A stretch of 56,048 nucleotides of DNA. Origin: a virus. The notes beneath the pieces were generated by a model that was given only the letters and a program-made list of their open reading frames with translations, made no database searches and was not told where the DNA came from. Both the position numbers and the translations under genes were made by a program. Below, in pieces: positions 7,299-16,438 of the stretch; position 1 is the stretch's first letter; each line of letters opens with the position of its first letter. The stretch spans positions 1-56,048 of the IMG/VR virus record IMGVR_UViG_3300032286_000209. One strand, given 5' to 3'.

Positions 7299-10200
7299 TG
7301 GACTATGAAGCACTGGCTAAGAAGTACGGTGGGGAAACGGTTGCTCCTCAGGTTTCACCCGGAAGACAGCAGCGTACCCCTACTTTGTATGACGTTGACT
7401 ATTCCAAAGTGGCTAAAGAGTTTGGAGGAACCACTATTTCTGATTCAGGAGATCTTCCTGAAGCTCCCATGCTTCTGCCGCCTATCCTTGTAGAATCAAG
7501 TAGTGCTGCTGCTCCTGTAGCTGATAAGTCCAGAGTATCGGCAGCGTTCAGTTATAAATCTAAGCTTGCTGAGAAGTTTGCTCCTAGAGCAGAGGCTATG
7601 CAAGAGAAAGTGGCACAGGCAAAACTGACAGAAGAGAGCAAGATTCCTGTTGCTAAACTATCCAGTGACCCTGAAAACTACAAAACAATTCTTGACTTCA
7701 GTAAAGCTAGATACAACCGTGTACCAGCTAAGGGAGAAACCAAAGAAGAGTTTGTATCTAAATTCCTCACTGATATGAGGAACGATGACTTCAACACACT
7801 GGATCTAGTTTCAACTCTTAACTACATGCGTAACGCTAAGCCAGAGGATGCTGCTAAGACAGCACTGGCTAAGGCGTTGTATGAGAAGACAGCCTCTCCC
7901 TTTGATGTTAGAGGTGGTGGACAGAAAGGCTTTAGTCCCTACTACGATGTACTGAAGGCACTGGCGACAGATCCTGTTAATTACTTCGGTGGTGTTACTG
8001 GATTCTTTGGTAAGCAAGCAATTAAAGCTGGTATACGCCAACAGACTGCCGCTGCTCTTGGTCAACAGGCAGCAAAGACAGGAGTAGCTAAAGCCCTCAC
8101 TGCTACACCAACTAAGGTGGTAGCTACAGCTACTGGTGGAGAGGCTGTTATTGGTGTTGCACAAAGCGCTGCTCAGCAGAGACTGGGCCAAGAAACACAG
8201 AAAGCTTTAGGCCAAGAAGTAGATGACTTGTCTGCTTCTCAAATGGCTGTAGCTGCCATCTTCTCTGCATCTTTTGGTTATGTCGGAGCCAAAGGAACAA
8301 TGACAACCTTTGGTAAGTCTGGTGCAGATGATCTAAACAACTTGATGGATAAGGCTAAAAAAGAGGCTGCTGTTACCAATCCCAATGCTCCTACCACCCC
8401 AGTGGAAAGACAGCTTGCAGATCCTGTGGCTGCTCAGATGAATCTGGAAGCTGAAGAGTTTATGAAGAGAGAAGGTAAAAGAATACTGGATGAAGTGTCT
8501 CCAGCTACTCCTTTGCTGGATGCAAAGATTGCTAACGACATGTCAGCTAGGGCTGTTCGTGTTGCCCGTCACATCATTGAGAATGACCCATCATTTCAGC
8601 TTGGGCCAAATGAGAAGATAAGCACAGCCATTTCCAGTGTGTTCTCTAAACTAGACTCCGGTGAAATCAATGATGCTGTGCTGGAGCAAGCCATCAATGC
8701 AGCAGGACTTACTCCAAGAGAGTTTGCTCAAGCTAATAAGCTTACAGTGACAGAAGCTGCTTCTATTATGCAGCAATACTCTGTCGCTTCTAGGGCCATG
8801 AACAAACTCAAGGAAATTGATCCTGAGTTTAAGAAGATGGCTGATGAATTGTTTGGTAAGCCTGATGACTACACATCAGCAATTGGCTGGGTTGGTAAAG
8901 GAATCAGCAGGGTAGAAAGAGAAAGTAAAGCTTTTGTTGTCAGTGGCATTGGAACCACGGTACGAAATGTATTGGGTACTATGCCAGTGCTAACCTACAC
9001 ATCTGCTGCTTCTGTCATTGAAGGTACTCTTTATACAGCGGGTAAGGTGCTATCTGATGGTGCTTCAGGGCAGCGTCTGCAAACCCTCAAGCGTGGAATG
9101 GCTGACACAATGAAGGATGCGTTCTCTGTCTACGGCTACCTAGCTAAGACAGACTTGTCTGATGAAGTTACCTACTCTTTGCTAGAACACAACCCATCTA
9201 TTAGAAACAACATCTTAAGCGCCACTCAAGAAGGAAGCAATAAAGAACTATCTCAAGCAGCGCAGCTATTCAACAGCCTGAATGCTACGCAAGATGCGTG
9301 GTTTAGAAAAGCTATTTTCAATGCTGCCGTAGAGAAGAATGCAAGAAGAGCAGGACTAGATCCATTCCTCATCATGGCAGAAGGTAAGTCTGTTCCTGCT
9401 TCTATTCTTCAGAAGTCTGCTGATGATGCTCTTAAATCTACATTCTCTTATCAACCTAAGGTGCAGCCTAAAGGACTAGGTTCACTGGAAGCCGGTGCTG
9501 AAACTACTGCTAATTATTTCATCAAGGCTGCTGAGCTTCCGGGTGGTAGCTTGTTTGCTACATTCCCCCGCTTCATGAGCAACGCAATTGCATTCCAATA
9601 TAGATACAGTGTACTAGGCGCTGCCAGTGGTGCAGAAGACATGCTGCGTGGTGGTGCTATGGAAGCGGCAGGAGATGCTGCTGGTGCTGGCCTGAAGCGT
9701 CAGGGGCAGGAGAACCTAGCTAAGGGCGTTGTTGGTACTGCTGCACTGGCAGCGGCCTATGACTATCGCATGAACAATCAAGACAGCAATTGGGCAGAGA
9801 TAAAGAAGGAAGATGGATCCTCTGTAGACATGAGATCTATTTTCCCTATTGGCCCACTGTTGGCTGTAGCTGATGTCATAGCTAAGGTGAAGCTTGGTGA
9901 GAAGCCCGACACTGCCGGTGCTTTAGAAGCTGTGGTGGGAATGAAGATGCCAGCGGGTACACAGAGCCAATTCCTAGACCAGTTGTTTGCTGCTTTCTCT
10001 TCTGAGAAAGATGCAGATAAGATGGAAGTTGCTGTTGGTAAAGTGCTAGGTGACTTCACTGCCCGCTTTGCTGCTCCCTTTGTGTTTAAGAGTGGATATG
10101 AATTCCTAGACTTGTTTAGAGAACAAGGAACTATCCAGCGGGATCCCAATGTTATAACTGCTGATACCACTACCGGAAGAATCGCTGAGGCTGCTGTTAA

Positions 10201-10765
10201 TAGAGTGCAGGGTAAACTGCCAATCCTGAAAGAAGACCTACCTGAAGCTGTGCCTCGCCTTAGAGAAGGGCCAATTGTTAAGGAAGGTGAATTCTTTAAT
10301 AGCTTGGTTGGTATCAGAGAGATACCGAAGAAGACACCAGCAGAGGAAGAGATTACTAAAGTTAATGCTGATCCATTCAGAGTATATGGTGGTAGCAGTG
10401 GCAATAAGACTTATGACAGAGCATTCATTGAGCAAGTTAATCCTCGCGCCATTGCTTATATCGAGAAGCTGATTGAGAAGGACACATATCAGAAGCTGTC
10501 CTTAGCAGAGAAAAGAGAGAAGATACAGGCAGTGCTGTCTAGAGCAACAGAAGTTGCTACACTACAGACACGGGCTAGCTTTATGGAAACTCCTGAAGGT
10601 AGGACAATGCTGAACAAGATGGAGTTTGACAAGCTCACTGCTGATGATCGTAAGATTATTAATGAGCGCTATGCTAAGGAACACAATGGTATTACTTTGG
10701 AAGAGGCTAACGCCTACGATAAGGTGAAGGCTTACAAAGCTAAGTTAGCTAATGTGAAGAATTAA
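7298..10765 (+). CDS. Very large internal virion (ejection) protein
   Basis: At 1155 residues this is the longest gene in the window. It starts on the last base of the previous stop. It has a short N-terminal repeat of 'KKYGGxTVA' / 'KEFGGTTIS' (residues 7-15 and 31-39), amphipathic and hydrophobic helices around 200-350, and a hydrophobic segment around 770-830. Late regions carry RSIFPIGPLLAVADVIAKV and many short charged helices. I see no lysozyme or transglycosylase motif. In podoviruses the largest helical protein of this cluster forms the trans-envelope conduit (compare T7 gp16). The role is inferred from size and neighbours. Confidence 0.75.
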   Translation: MDYEALAKKYGGETVAPQVSPGRQQRTPTLYDVDYSKVAKEFGGTTISDSGDLPEAPMLLPPILVESSSAAAPVADKSRVSAAFSYKSKLAEKFAPRAEAMQEKVAQAKLTEESKIPVAKLSSDPENYKTILDFSKARYNRVPAKGETKEEFVSKFLTDMRNDDFNTLDLVSTLNYMRNAKPEDAAKTALAKALYEKTASPFDVRGGGQKGFSPYYDVLKALATDPVNYFGGVTGFFGKQAIKAGIRQQTAAALGQQAAKTGVAKALTATPTKVVATATGGEAVIGVAQSAAQQRLGQETQKALGQEVDDLSASQMAVAAIFSASFGYVGAKGTMTTFGKSGADDLNNLMDKAKKEAAVTNPNAPTTPVERQLADPVAAQMNLEAEEFMKREGKRILDEVSPATPLLDAKIANDMSARAVRVARHIIENDPSFQLGPNEKISTAISSVFSKLDSGEINDAVLEQAINAAGLTPREFAQANKLTVTEAASIMQQYSVASRAMNKLKEIDPEFKKMADELFGKPDDYTSAIGWVGKGISRVERESKAFVVSGIGTTVRNVLGTMPVLTYTSAASVIEGTLYTAGKVLSDGASGQRLQTLKRGMADTMKDAFSVYGYLAKTDLSDEVTYSLLEHNPSIRNNILSATQEGSNKELSQAAQLFNSLNATQDAWFRKAIFNAAVEKNARRAGLDPFLIMAEGKSVPASILQKSADDALKSTFSYQPKVQPKGLGSLEAGAETTANYFIKAAELPGGSLFATFPRFMSNAIAFQYRYSVLGAASGAEDMLRGGAMEAAGDAAGAGLKRQGQENLAKGVVGTAALAAAYDYRMNNQDSNWAEIKKEDGSSVDMRSIFPIGPLLAVADVIAKVKLGEKPDTAGALEAVVGMKMPAGTQSQFLDQLFAAFSSEKDADKMEVAVGKVLGDFTARFAAPFVFKSGYEFLDLFREQGTIQRDPNVITADTTTGRIAEAAVNRVQGKLPILKEDLPEAVPRLREGPIVKEGEFFNSLVGIREIPKKTPAEEEITKVNADPFRVYGGSSGNKTYDRAFIEQVNPRAIAYIEKLIEKDTYQKLSLAEKREKIQAVLSRATEVATLQTRASFMETPEGRTMLNKMEFDKLTADDRKIINERYAKEHNGITLEEANAYDKVKAYKAKLANVKN

Positions 10766-10778
10766 TTGGGGATATCTT

Positions 10779-12626
10779 TTGGCATTATTTAGTAAATTAG
10801 CTGCTCCTCTTATTGAGGAAGTTGGCACAGATGTGCTTAAAAAAGAGGCAGGTGTTGTAGCTTCTAAAGTTGTTAAGCCATCTCCTCTTATATCTAAAAC
10901 AGCTACATCTGTTTCTAAGAAACAACTGGAGATGGAGGCTGCTTCTGCTGTTGATGATGTCTTGGGCATCGCCCCTAAACCAAAGGTAGTGGAGCAGACA
11001 GCTATAGTGCTGGCTAAGAAGAAGCCCGCTGCTGTCATTCCCGACATCCCCCTTTCATCCACTAAGCGCCCCGTCTTTCAGCCTACATCTACTTCTAAGG
11101 TGGTAAAAGACGAAGGGCTATATTTAGGTGAGGTGGAAAGAGAAGGACGCTTTGTAGATAATGCAGAGCCTGTGCTTGCTAAGCAGGAAGCTGCACCAGC
11201 ACCAGAAGCCGCTGTAACTCCTACACCACCAGCAGAAGAAGTTCCTGTGTGGAAACAGCAATACGATCTGTATAAGAAGTACGAAGCAGAAGGAGAAGAT
11301 GTTGGAGACTTCGATCCCGATGCACCTTTCTCTTGGAACAATCCTGAGAAACAAGAAGTAAGACCGGCAAAGCTACCAGAAGCACCAGCTATTCCTGAAT
11401 CTAAAGTGGTTCAAGGTAACTTAGATAATACTAGCTTTGCACGAAATGGGCCTACCTCTAGAAAGCAAGTGCTGTCCACCATCAGGGAAATAAGAACAGA
11501 TGCTTTTGATAGCCTTATCAATCTTCCTAAAGTAAAAGAATTACCAGATGCTGAAGATGTAATGGCAGTGGTGCAGGGAGACTTCCGATTAAATCAAGGC
11601 AGAGAGATTAATCTTTCTAGCCCTAAGGATATAGCCGTTGTTGAAGATATGGCTGCTTCAGCGCAGAAGAGATTAGACGCTTTGCGTGTGGAATACAAGG
11701 ATACGCCACCTATTAAACTCTATCATGGTAAGGATGCCACATGGAATGAAGCACCTACCAATAGATTTATAACAGGCTTTGAAGACCCACAAAAGTTTAG
11801 TAAATACCACAGTGAGTTGGAAGTGGGCGGCACATCTTTCACCAGAGATCTTAACCTCAATTTTGAGACATCCTCTTTTGGTGGTACAAATCCCAACAAG
11901 TTCTTGTACACCGAAATGCCGTATGCTGATTACATGTTTAAGAGAATTAACATGACACCGACAGCATACGAAGATAAGAATTTGAATGTCATTGCTCAGT
12001 CAATCAATGGATCTGACAGAGTAATTAGACCCGTTAGCATACCTAGGTCTGCCAGCTTCAAAGAAACAGAAGACATGATTACGGAGACAGACAAGCTTCG
12101 TCCTGAAGGAAAAGGAACAGGCAGTCAGCTAGAAGTTAAATCAGGGAAGACTGAAGTGGCTGATAAGTCTGCTGGATTCTTGGAGAGAAGAAAACAAGAA
12201 GATAAGATTAAAGAGAACATCATCTCTTTATCCGGTGACTTAAACACAGAGAGAGGTGTTGTTGCTGCTAATAAGATTTACACTGAGCTAAGAAATCTTC
12301 TCAACAATTATCTAGAGAAAGCTAGCCTGACATCCACTAGGGCAGGGATGGGCCAGCGATATCACCAAGAACTTACTAACTTAGGTGTTATCAGAGGAGA
12401 GAAAGATGTTGTGTCTACAGACTCAATGCTTAAAACAGTAAGCACTATCTTGGAAAAGCAAGGGTCTAAAGAGAAAGCATCCCTACTCAGATCTTTGAGA
12501 ACTGAGTTGAGAGTGCTTGAACAGGGCTACAGAGCAGACTCACAAAAACAAGTGCAGTCTGTCAACAAAGTTAGAGAGCTAACCCAGAAGTTTGCTAAGG
12601 GTGGGTTAGCTTCTAAGAAGAGTTAG
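10779..12626 (+). CDS. Internal virion protein, TTG start, last gene of the rightward arm
   Basis: A 615-residue protein. The best start is TTG at 10779 (MALFSKLAAPLIEEVG), with GGGGA about 8 bases upstream; no ATG lies near. A Pro/Ala-rich linker (about 125-215) joins an N-terminal helical part to a middle domain with LYHGKDATWNEAPTNRF (about 313-329), which recalls the start of ADP-ribosyltransferase-like or ART-type folds ('yHGT..'), but I see no full catalytic set. The C-terminus has coiled-coil helices and ends KFAKGGLASKKS, a copy of the recurring A-K/E-GG motif. Its TAG stop overlaps the stop of the opposing gene. Confidence 0.68.
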   Translation: MALFSKLAAPLIEEVGTDVLKKEAGVVASKVVKPSPLISKTATSVSKKQLEMEAASAVDDVLGIAPKPKVVEQTAIVLAKKKPAAVIPDIPLSSTKRPVFQPTSTSKVVKDEGLYLGEVEREGRFVDNAEPVLAKQEAAPAPEAAVTPTPPAEEVPVWKQQYDLYKKYEAEGEDVGDFDPDAPFSWNNPEKQEVRPAKLPEAPAIPESKVVQGNLDNTSFARNGPTSRKQVLSTIREIRTDAFDSLINLPKVKELPDAEDVMAVVQGDFRLNQGREINLSSPKDIAVVEDMAASAQKRLDALRVEYKDTPPIKLYHGKDATWNEAPTNRFITGFEDPQKFSKYHSELEVGGTSFTRDLNLNFETSSFGGTNPNKFLYTEMPYADYMFKRINMTPTAYEDKNLNVIAQSINGSDRVIRPVSIPRSASFKETEDMITETDKLRPEGKGTGSQLEVKSGKTEVADKSAGFLERRKQEDKIKENIISLSGDLNTERGVVAANKIYTELRNLLNNYLEKASLTSTRAGMGQRYHQELTNLGVIRGEKDVVSTDSMLKTVSTILEKQGSKEKASLLRSLRTELRVLEQGYRADSQKQVQSVNKVRELTQKFAKGGLASKKS

Positions 12627-12799
12627 TCTTGCTTGAAGTAAAGATATATAAAGCCGATAATCAGTCCCACGATCAAGAGAACTAGTGGGGCTAGCGTCGG
12701 TGCTAACACCAGCCACCAAGACCAATCAATAACATTGAAGAGCTTGGCTGCTACGAATACCAAAGTAAGCAGATGAAAAAAGTTAAGATTAATAGTCAT
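12623..12799 (-). CDS. Small two-span membrane protein
   Basis: A 58-residue ORF read leftward from ATG at 12799, with AAGGAAAT as ribosome site 4-5 bases upstream. It contains two hydrophobic segments (about residues 7-21 and 28-54), separated by NVIDWSWW. Small phage membrane proteins with 'LxVIDWSWWWVLAP' are frequent, and their function is unknown. The TAA stop (12623-12625) overlaps the TAG of the convergent structural gene. Confidence 0.75.
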   Translation of the reverse strand: MTINLNFFHLLTLVFVAAKLFNVIDWSWWLVLAPTLAPLVLLIVGLIIGFIYLYFKQD

Positions 12800-12817
12800 G
12801 TTATTTCCTTGAGTTGA

Positions 12818-12894
12818 TGGTTTGCCCTATTGGAATTGAACCAATGACCTACAGCTTAGAAGGCTGTTGCTCTATCCAACTGAGCTAAGGACAA
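12818..12894 (-). tRNA. tRNA-Arg (anticodon UCU), CCA encoded
   Basis: The complementary strand folds as a full cloverleaf: acceptor TTGTCCT pairs with AGGGCAA (one T-G pair), D arm GCTC...GAGC, anticodon arm ACAGC-CTTCTAA-GCTGT with anticodon TCT, and T arm ATTGG-TTCAATT-CCAAT. A discriminator A is followed by an encoded CCA. UCU reads AGA, which is very frequent in the rightward structural genes. Confidence 0.93.
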
Positions 12895-12901
12895 ATGTAA
12901 A

Positions 12902-12976
12902 TGGTTCCGGTTGACGGGCTTGAACCGCCGACCTACCGCTTACAAGGCGGTTGCTCTACCACTGAGCTAAACCGGA
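12902..12976 (-). tRNA. tRNA-Thr (anticodon UGU), CCA encoded
   Basis: The complementary strand gives a cloverleaf with acceptor TCCGGTT/AACCGGA (perfect), D arm GCTC...GAGC, anticodon arm ACCGC-CTTGTAA-GCGGT with anticodon TGT, and a T arm GGCGG-TTCAAGC-CCGTC containing one mismatch-like pair. A discriminator A and an encoded CCA follow. UGU reads ACA, also common in the structural genes. It lies 7 bases upstream of the Arg tRNA gene on the same strand, so both are probably on one transcript. Confidence 0.92.
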
Positions 12977-12981
12977 AGGTC

Positions 12982-13164
12982 TTACTTGCCCTGCTTCAGT
13001 GCGTAGATGTTTTCAAAATAGCCCCTATCGAAGCCACGCTGCCACTCCTTACCCTGCACTGTGTCAGGATCGTACTGGTTGGCAAGCCAGCCCTTGTAAA
13101 AGGCCATCCTTCCTTGATCGAATTGGATCCGCAAAGGGGCAGTTCTTTCAAATTTGATAGTCAT
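12982..13164 (-). CDS. Small conserved phage protein
   Basis: A 60-residue protein starting MTIKFERTAPLRIQFDQG. The start at 13164 is chosen because it overlaps the upstream stop by four bases (ATGA) behind GGAGAAACC. The second half, KEWQRGFDRGYFENIYAL, resembles short phage ORFs with a 'W.RGFDRGYxxN' motif. There is no recognisable domain. The final codons sit only 5 bases from the Thr tRNA gene. Confidence 0.7.
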   Translation of the reverse strand: MTIKFERTAPLRIQFDQGRMAFYKGWLANQYDPDTVQGKEWQRGFDRGYFENIYALKQGK

Positions 13165-13637
13165 GGTTTCTCCTTTAGTTGACTTATCTTGATGTTGTAG
13201 CAATCGCTCTTCACAGTGTAGCCGTTGGCTGGATCCACTGTACCTTTCTGCATGAAGACTGCATCCTTCATGTACTGGTCTTTATTATACACACCTAAAT
13301 ACCAGCCCACAGAGAAGTCATTCTTCACACGAACAAAGGCATAGTAGTCGCAGTCTTGCTTAGTGTTCAGAGCGGCAATAGAACAGTCGTAGGTAGGCAG
13401 CGGGACATAGCCCGTCTGCTTAGTCTTCACATCTATTCTAATGCCATCAGGTAACACAAGATCATAGTCATAGGTGTTGAATAGCTCACCACCTAAGACC
13501 TGCTGAGCAATAGCCTCACCAATGAAACCGGCAATATTGCCAGCCCCTCTGATGATGCTATTGCGTAACTGTCCCATCTCAGCAGCCTTGTCTCTGGCCT
13601 CGACCAGCATGGCTGGAGATATGACTACCTCTATCAT
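13161..13637 (-). CDS. PD-(D/E)XK-like nuclease
   Basis: A 158-residue protein whose start at 13637 overlaps the RNR stop by four bases (ATGATAG). It carries GFIGEAIAQQVLGGELFNTY and then DYDLVLPDGIRIDVKTKQTG (about residues 56-75). The E, D...DVKTK arrangement is the core of the PD-(D/E)XK restriction-endonuclease-like fold. It may trim or resolve DNA during replication, or act in nucleotide recycling or host DNA degradation; the sequence does not say which. Translational coupling to the RNR puts it in the nucleotide-supply operon. Confidence 0.65.
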   Translation of the reverse strand: MIEVVISPAMLVEARDKAAEMGQLRNSIIRGAGNIAGFIGEAIAQQVLGGELFNTYDYDLVLPDGIRIDVKTKQTGYVPLPTYDCSIAALNTKQDCDYYAFVRVKNDFSVGWYLGVYNKDQYMKDAVFMQKGTVDPANGYTVKSDCYNIKISQLKEKP

Positions 13638-15547
13638 CTGATTGGGCAAGCGCCAGTAGCACACTCGTCATCAAGGCCAATGGTGGCTTCAGCAACTTGT
13701 GTGATGAGGCGGGTAGAGGCTATCAAAGCATTGTATTGCTCTTCAGTAATCTCTTCCAGCGGAGCTTGCTTAAAGCCATGCTCACTATGCAGTAGGAAAG
13801 ACAAGCTCTTGTGCGAGTTCTTGTAGTGCTTCTTCAGATACTTCTTGATCTCAGGTAGCTCTTCCTTCTTGTAGTAGATGGTGCAGCTAACACTGTTGTC
13901 ACTCCAATTCTCCTGCAACCAGCGGACAGTATCAAGCTGATCCAGTGCATCCACTTCGCTGGCAAGCGTAGCCAATTCCGTATGACGGAACGGGAACGAC
14001 ACCACCACAGTGCTGTGATCAGCAGAGCCATCAAAGTTTTGTTGGTACTCTACGGGATATCCGTGGTCACGGCAAGTCTGCACCAGCGGATGATTCGCAC
14101 TGATGCGAATACGCCTTATCATATGACGCGCATATGCTGGATGGCAACCCGGAGTAACTCCCGGCAGCAAGGACAGCGTACCACTAGGTTTGATGGTGGT
14201 CAACTTGATAGACTTGTTAAACCCATTCTGAGCGCTGTACTGCTCATCGTAGTCACGCAGGTAGGTGTAGACATCACTGAGCCATTCAAGCTGCTCCTTG
14301 GCGCTTTCTAGTACGCCTGTGATGCCAATACCCATACGCATGTTCTTGTTGACAACGGTTTGGGTGGACTCAAGATGGCAAGGCAAAGCCAAGCTGTGCT
14401 TGTTAATCCGATATAGCAATGTTGCTACATCCAGCAACTCTTCCTTTGAAGTAATGTTTGGCAAGAAGATTTCTGCTAAGCAGCAGGTTTCTTTATCAGC
14501 CAAGCTCTGCTCTGCACATGGGTTGTATCCCTGCACATCAGGATCGGGATACTTTGTATCTCCCAAGCGTCCCACCTTGCGAGACAGGCGCAGGTTAATC
14601 AGGCCGTAGGGTTCTCCCTTGCCTTCATAGCCATCCCAGAAGAATTCATGTAGGTCTTCAATGTCGTTACAGACAACGCTGTTGTTTGACATTGCTCTCC
14701 ATGAGGGAATGTTGCCCATGTCCCAGCGCTTAGCCAACAAGAATTCAACATCATCAGGATCGCCAATAGCAATCTGTGCAGAGCGGCGTACATTACCCGC
14801 CACCACCACAGCACCAATGATATTCATAATGTCCAAGCAGTCGATAGGACGCAGCTTACGCCCAGCACGGCGGGCTAAAATCTCGCTGATCTTCCCTATC
14901 CCCCACACCAAGTCCTCAGGCCCGCTGGCAGTGCCACCAAAGCCCTTGATGGGTGCGCCCTTGCTACGAATAAGCTGTGTGCTGTAGGTGAATGTCTGAT
15001 TACCGCTGCTGTGGGCTAGGAATGCTGCCTTCAATGTCTTACCAAGCAGGGCAACCCATCCTTCACGGCTGTCAGGAACAATAAACTGAGCGCCAGAACT
15101 ATCCACTCTAGTGGGAGCTTTGAAATTCTCATTAACAGCAGGTAGCTTGTCCACATTCTTCTTCTGAATGTTGTAGCCAACACCACTACCCAGCATCAAC
15201 AAGTCCATAGCCCAAGTGAAAGGCTCAACAGGCTTATCCACCACAGTGAAAGCACAATTCTGTAGGCTTGCAAGCCCCAGCTTATCCACTGTATTGGTTC
15301 CAAGCTGCCACAAGAAGCGACCAGCAACACTGCCTTTAAGTTCAAGGAAATGTTTAGTGAGTCGTGCTTGTTCTTCTGCTGTGAAGTTACAACCTAGCTG
15401 GTCATTGGTTGCATTCACCACACGCTTAATGGTGTCGGTGAATTCTTCTGTTGGGCTATTGATATCAGTCTCGTTAAGGCGGCGTGAATAGGTACGCTTG
15501 TATGTGAGGTAGCCAACAGATGACCAAGGGGTTTGAATGTCGTTCAT
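13634..15547 (-). CDS. nrdJ: Ribonucleoside-triphosphate reductase, adenosylcobalamin-dependent (class II, monomeric type)
   Basis: A 637-residue class II ribonucleotide reductase. It reduces NTPs to dNTPs with an adenosylcobalamin radical, so it needs host or scavenged B12. Visible: SLQNCAF with C98 (first redox Cys), YNPCAEQ with thiyl-radical C344 and E346, then ETCC with the partner Cys at 355/356, and a C-terminal Cys pair (C629, C634 in ECATGACPIR) that passes electrons from thioredoxin. This set fits the monomeric Lactobacillus-type enzyme, although it is about 100 residues shorter. ATG at 15547 follows AGGAGAATT. No nrd partner gene is seen. Confidence 0.93.
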   Translation of the reverse strand: MNDIQTPWSSVGYLTYKRTYSRRLNETDINSPTEEFTDTIKRVVNATNDQLGCNFTAEEQARLTKHFLELKGSVAGRFLWQLGTNTVDKLGLASLQNCAFTVVDKPVEPFTWAMDLLMLGSGVGYNIQKKNVDKLPAVNENFKAPTRVDSSGAQFIVPDSREGWVALLGKTLKAAFLAHSSGNQTFTYSTQLIRSKGAPIKGFGGTASGPEDLVWGIGKISEILARRAGRKLRPIDCLDIMNIIGAVVVAGNVRRSAQIAIGDPDDVEFLLAKRWDMGNIPSWRAMSNNSVVCNDIEDLHEFFWDGYEGKGEPYGLINLRLSRKVGRLGDTKYPDPDVQGYNPCAEQSLADKETCCLAEIFLPNITSKEELLDVATLLYRINKHSLALPCHLESTQTVVNKNMRMGIGITGVLESAKEQLEWLSDVYTYLRDYDEQYSAQNGFNKSIKLTTIKPSGTLSLLPGVTPGCHPAYARHMIRRIRISANHPLVQTCRDHGYPVEYQQNFDGSADHSTVVVSFPFRHTELATLASEVDALDQLDTVRWLQENWSDNSVSCTIYYKKEELPEIKKYLKKHYKNSHKSLSFLLHSEHGFKQAPLEEITEEQYNALIASTRLITQVAEATIGLDDECATGACPIR

Positions 15548-15616
15548 AATTCTCCTGTTTTGAAAGATAAAAAAAGGGAGCCGATGCTCCCATAGGGAAA
15601 GCAGTTATACTAGAGT

Positions 15617-15931
15617 TTACCGCTCATCCCCGCTACCCATAATTTTATTACGGGCTTTTCTGTCAGCTAGTTTTTCTAGATTAGCTGCACAGATTTCCGA
15701 CAGGCTTAGTCCTGCATCATCTGCTACAGCGCAGACCATCCACATAACATCACCAAGTTCTTTCTTCATCATTTCTTCCATGTTCTTTTCACCTGCTCCA
15801 TCGCGGATGAGTTTGGCAACAAGGCCCAATACTTCCCCAACTTCTGCTGCCAAATTAAATAAGGCATAGGCTTCGTTTGCACTGTCAAGCCGATATGACA
15901 TTGCTTCTGTTTGATAAAAATCTAAATCCAT
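15617..15931 (-). CDS. MazG-like nucleotide pyrophosphohydrolase
   Basis: A 104-residue protein of the all-alpha NTP pyrophosphatase type. It shows NLAAEVGEVLGLVAKLIRDG (about residues 27-46) and MKKELGDVMWMVCAVADD (about 55-72), the two metal-binding helices with the ExxE and ELGD(V)xW signatures. Such phage enzymes hydrolyse NTPs or dNTPs, or alarmone-like nucleotides, and often lie beside RNR and polymerase genes as here. The ATG is preceded by AAGGAATAAG. The substrate cannot be told from sequence. Confidence 0.85.
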   Translation of the reverse strand: MDLDFYQTEAMSYRLDSANEAYALFNLAAEVGEVLGLVAKLIRDGAGEKNMEEMMKKELGDVMWMVCAVADDAGLSLSEICAANLEKLADRKARNKIMGSGDER

Positions 15932-16009
15932 CTTATTCCTTATTTTAATTTTCTAGATTGGAAACCCCTGTTATTTTATCGACAAGGGTTTCCATATCAG
16001 GGACTAGTC

Positions 16010-16438
16010 TTACTCAGCCCACTCGTTCCAAACATTGGCAGTGAGATTCCAGAAGTAATCAGAAGCTGCTTCTTTGCCCATGTAAAGGGTAAGCAACTGT
16101 GATGCTGCGTGTGCAAGCTCAGCAGTTTCACCTTTCTCATCTTCTTCTTCAAATGCGTAATACTCATAGCAGGTTTTCAATTCTGCAATGACAGCAGCAT
16201 AGGGATCAGCTTCTTCTTCAGCTTCCTCTTCTTCTTCCTCTTCGTCCCAATCGAACAGCCCTTCTTCTTCTTCTTCTTCGACTGCTTCTTCAACAGCATG
16301 TTGTTGGGCAATGTAGTTCTGCAACATGGCAATGAAGCCCATGTTGATCAACTCCACTTTGGAGTCTTCGTCCATCTCAAGTCCGAGAATAGCGCTACCG
16401 TCCTCTTGCTCCGAGATATAAGTACAAGTAATGTTCAT
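16010..16438 (-). CDS. Very acidic protein with poly-Glu tracts
   Basis: A 142-residue protein whose central part (about 52-76) is two Glu runs, EEAVEEEEEEGLFDWDEEEE followed by further EEEAEEEAD. The N-terminal 45 residues (MNITCTYISEQEDGSAILGL) resemble a small beta-rich phage domain ('xxDGSAxxxxxxDEE.K..LI..GF'), and the C-terminal 50 residues form helices with AELAHAASQLLTLYMG. The strong negative charge would suit a DNA-mimic or a decoy for basic proteins, but no homologue of Ocr or similar can be claimed. The start overlaps the HNH gene stop (ATGA). Confidence 0.7.
   Translation of the reverse strand: MNITCTYISEQEDGSAILGLEMDEDSKVELINMGFIAMLQNYIAQQHAVEEAVEEEEEEGLFDWDEEEEEEEAEEEADPYAAVIAELKTCYEYYAFEEEDEKGETAELAHAASQLLTLYMGKEAASDYFWNLTANVWNEWAE

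Noticed and set aside
9778-10404. 208-codon minus-strand open frame inside the large internal protein gene
   Set aside because: It is a shadow of the + strand gene, with no ribosome site, and lies in the rightward arm.
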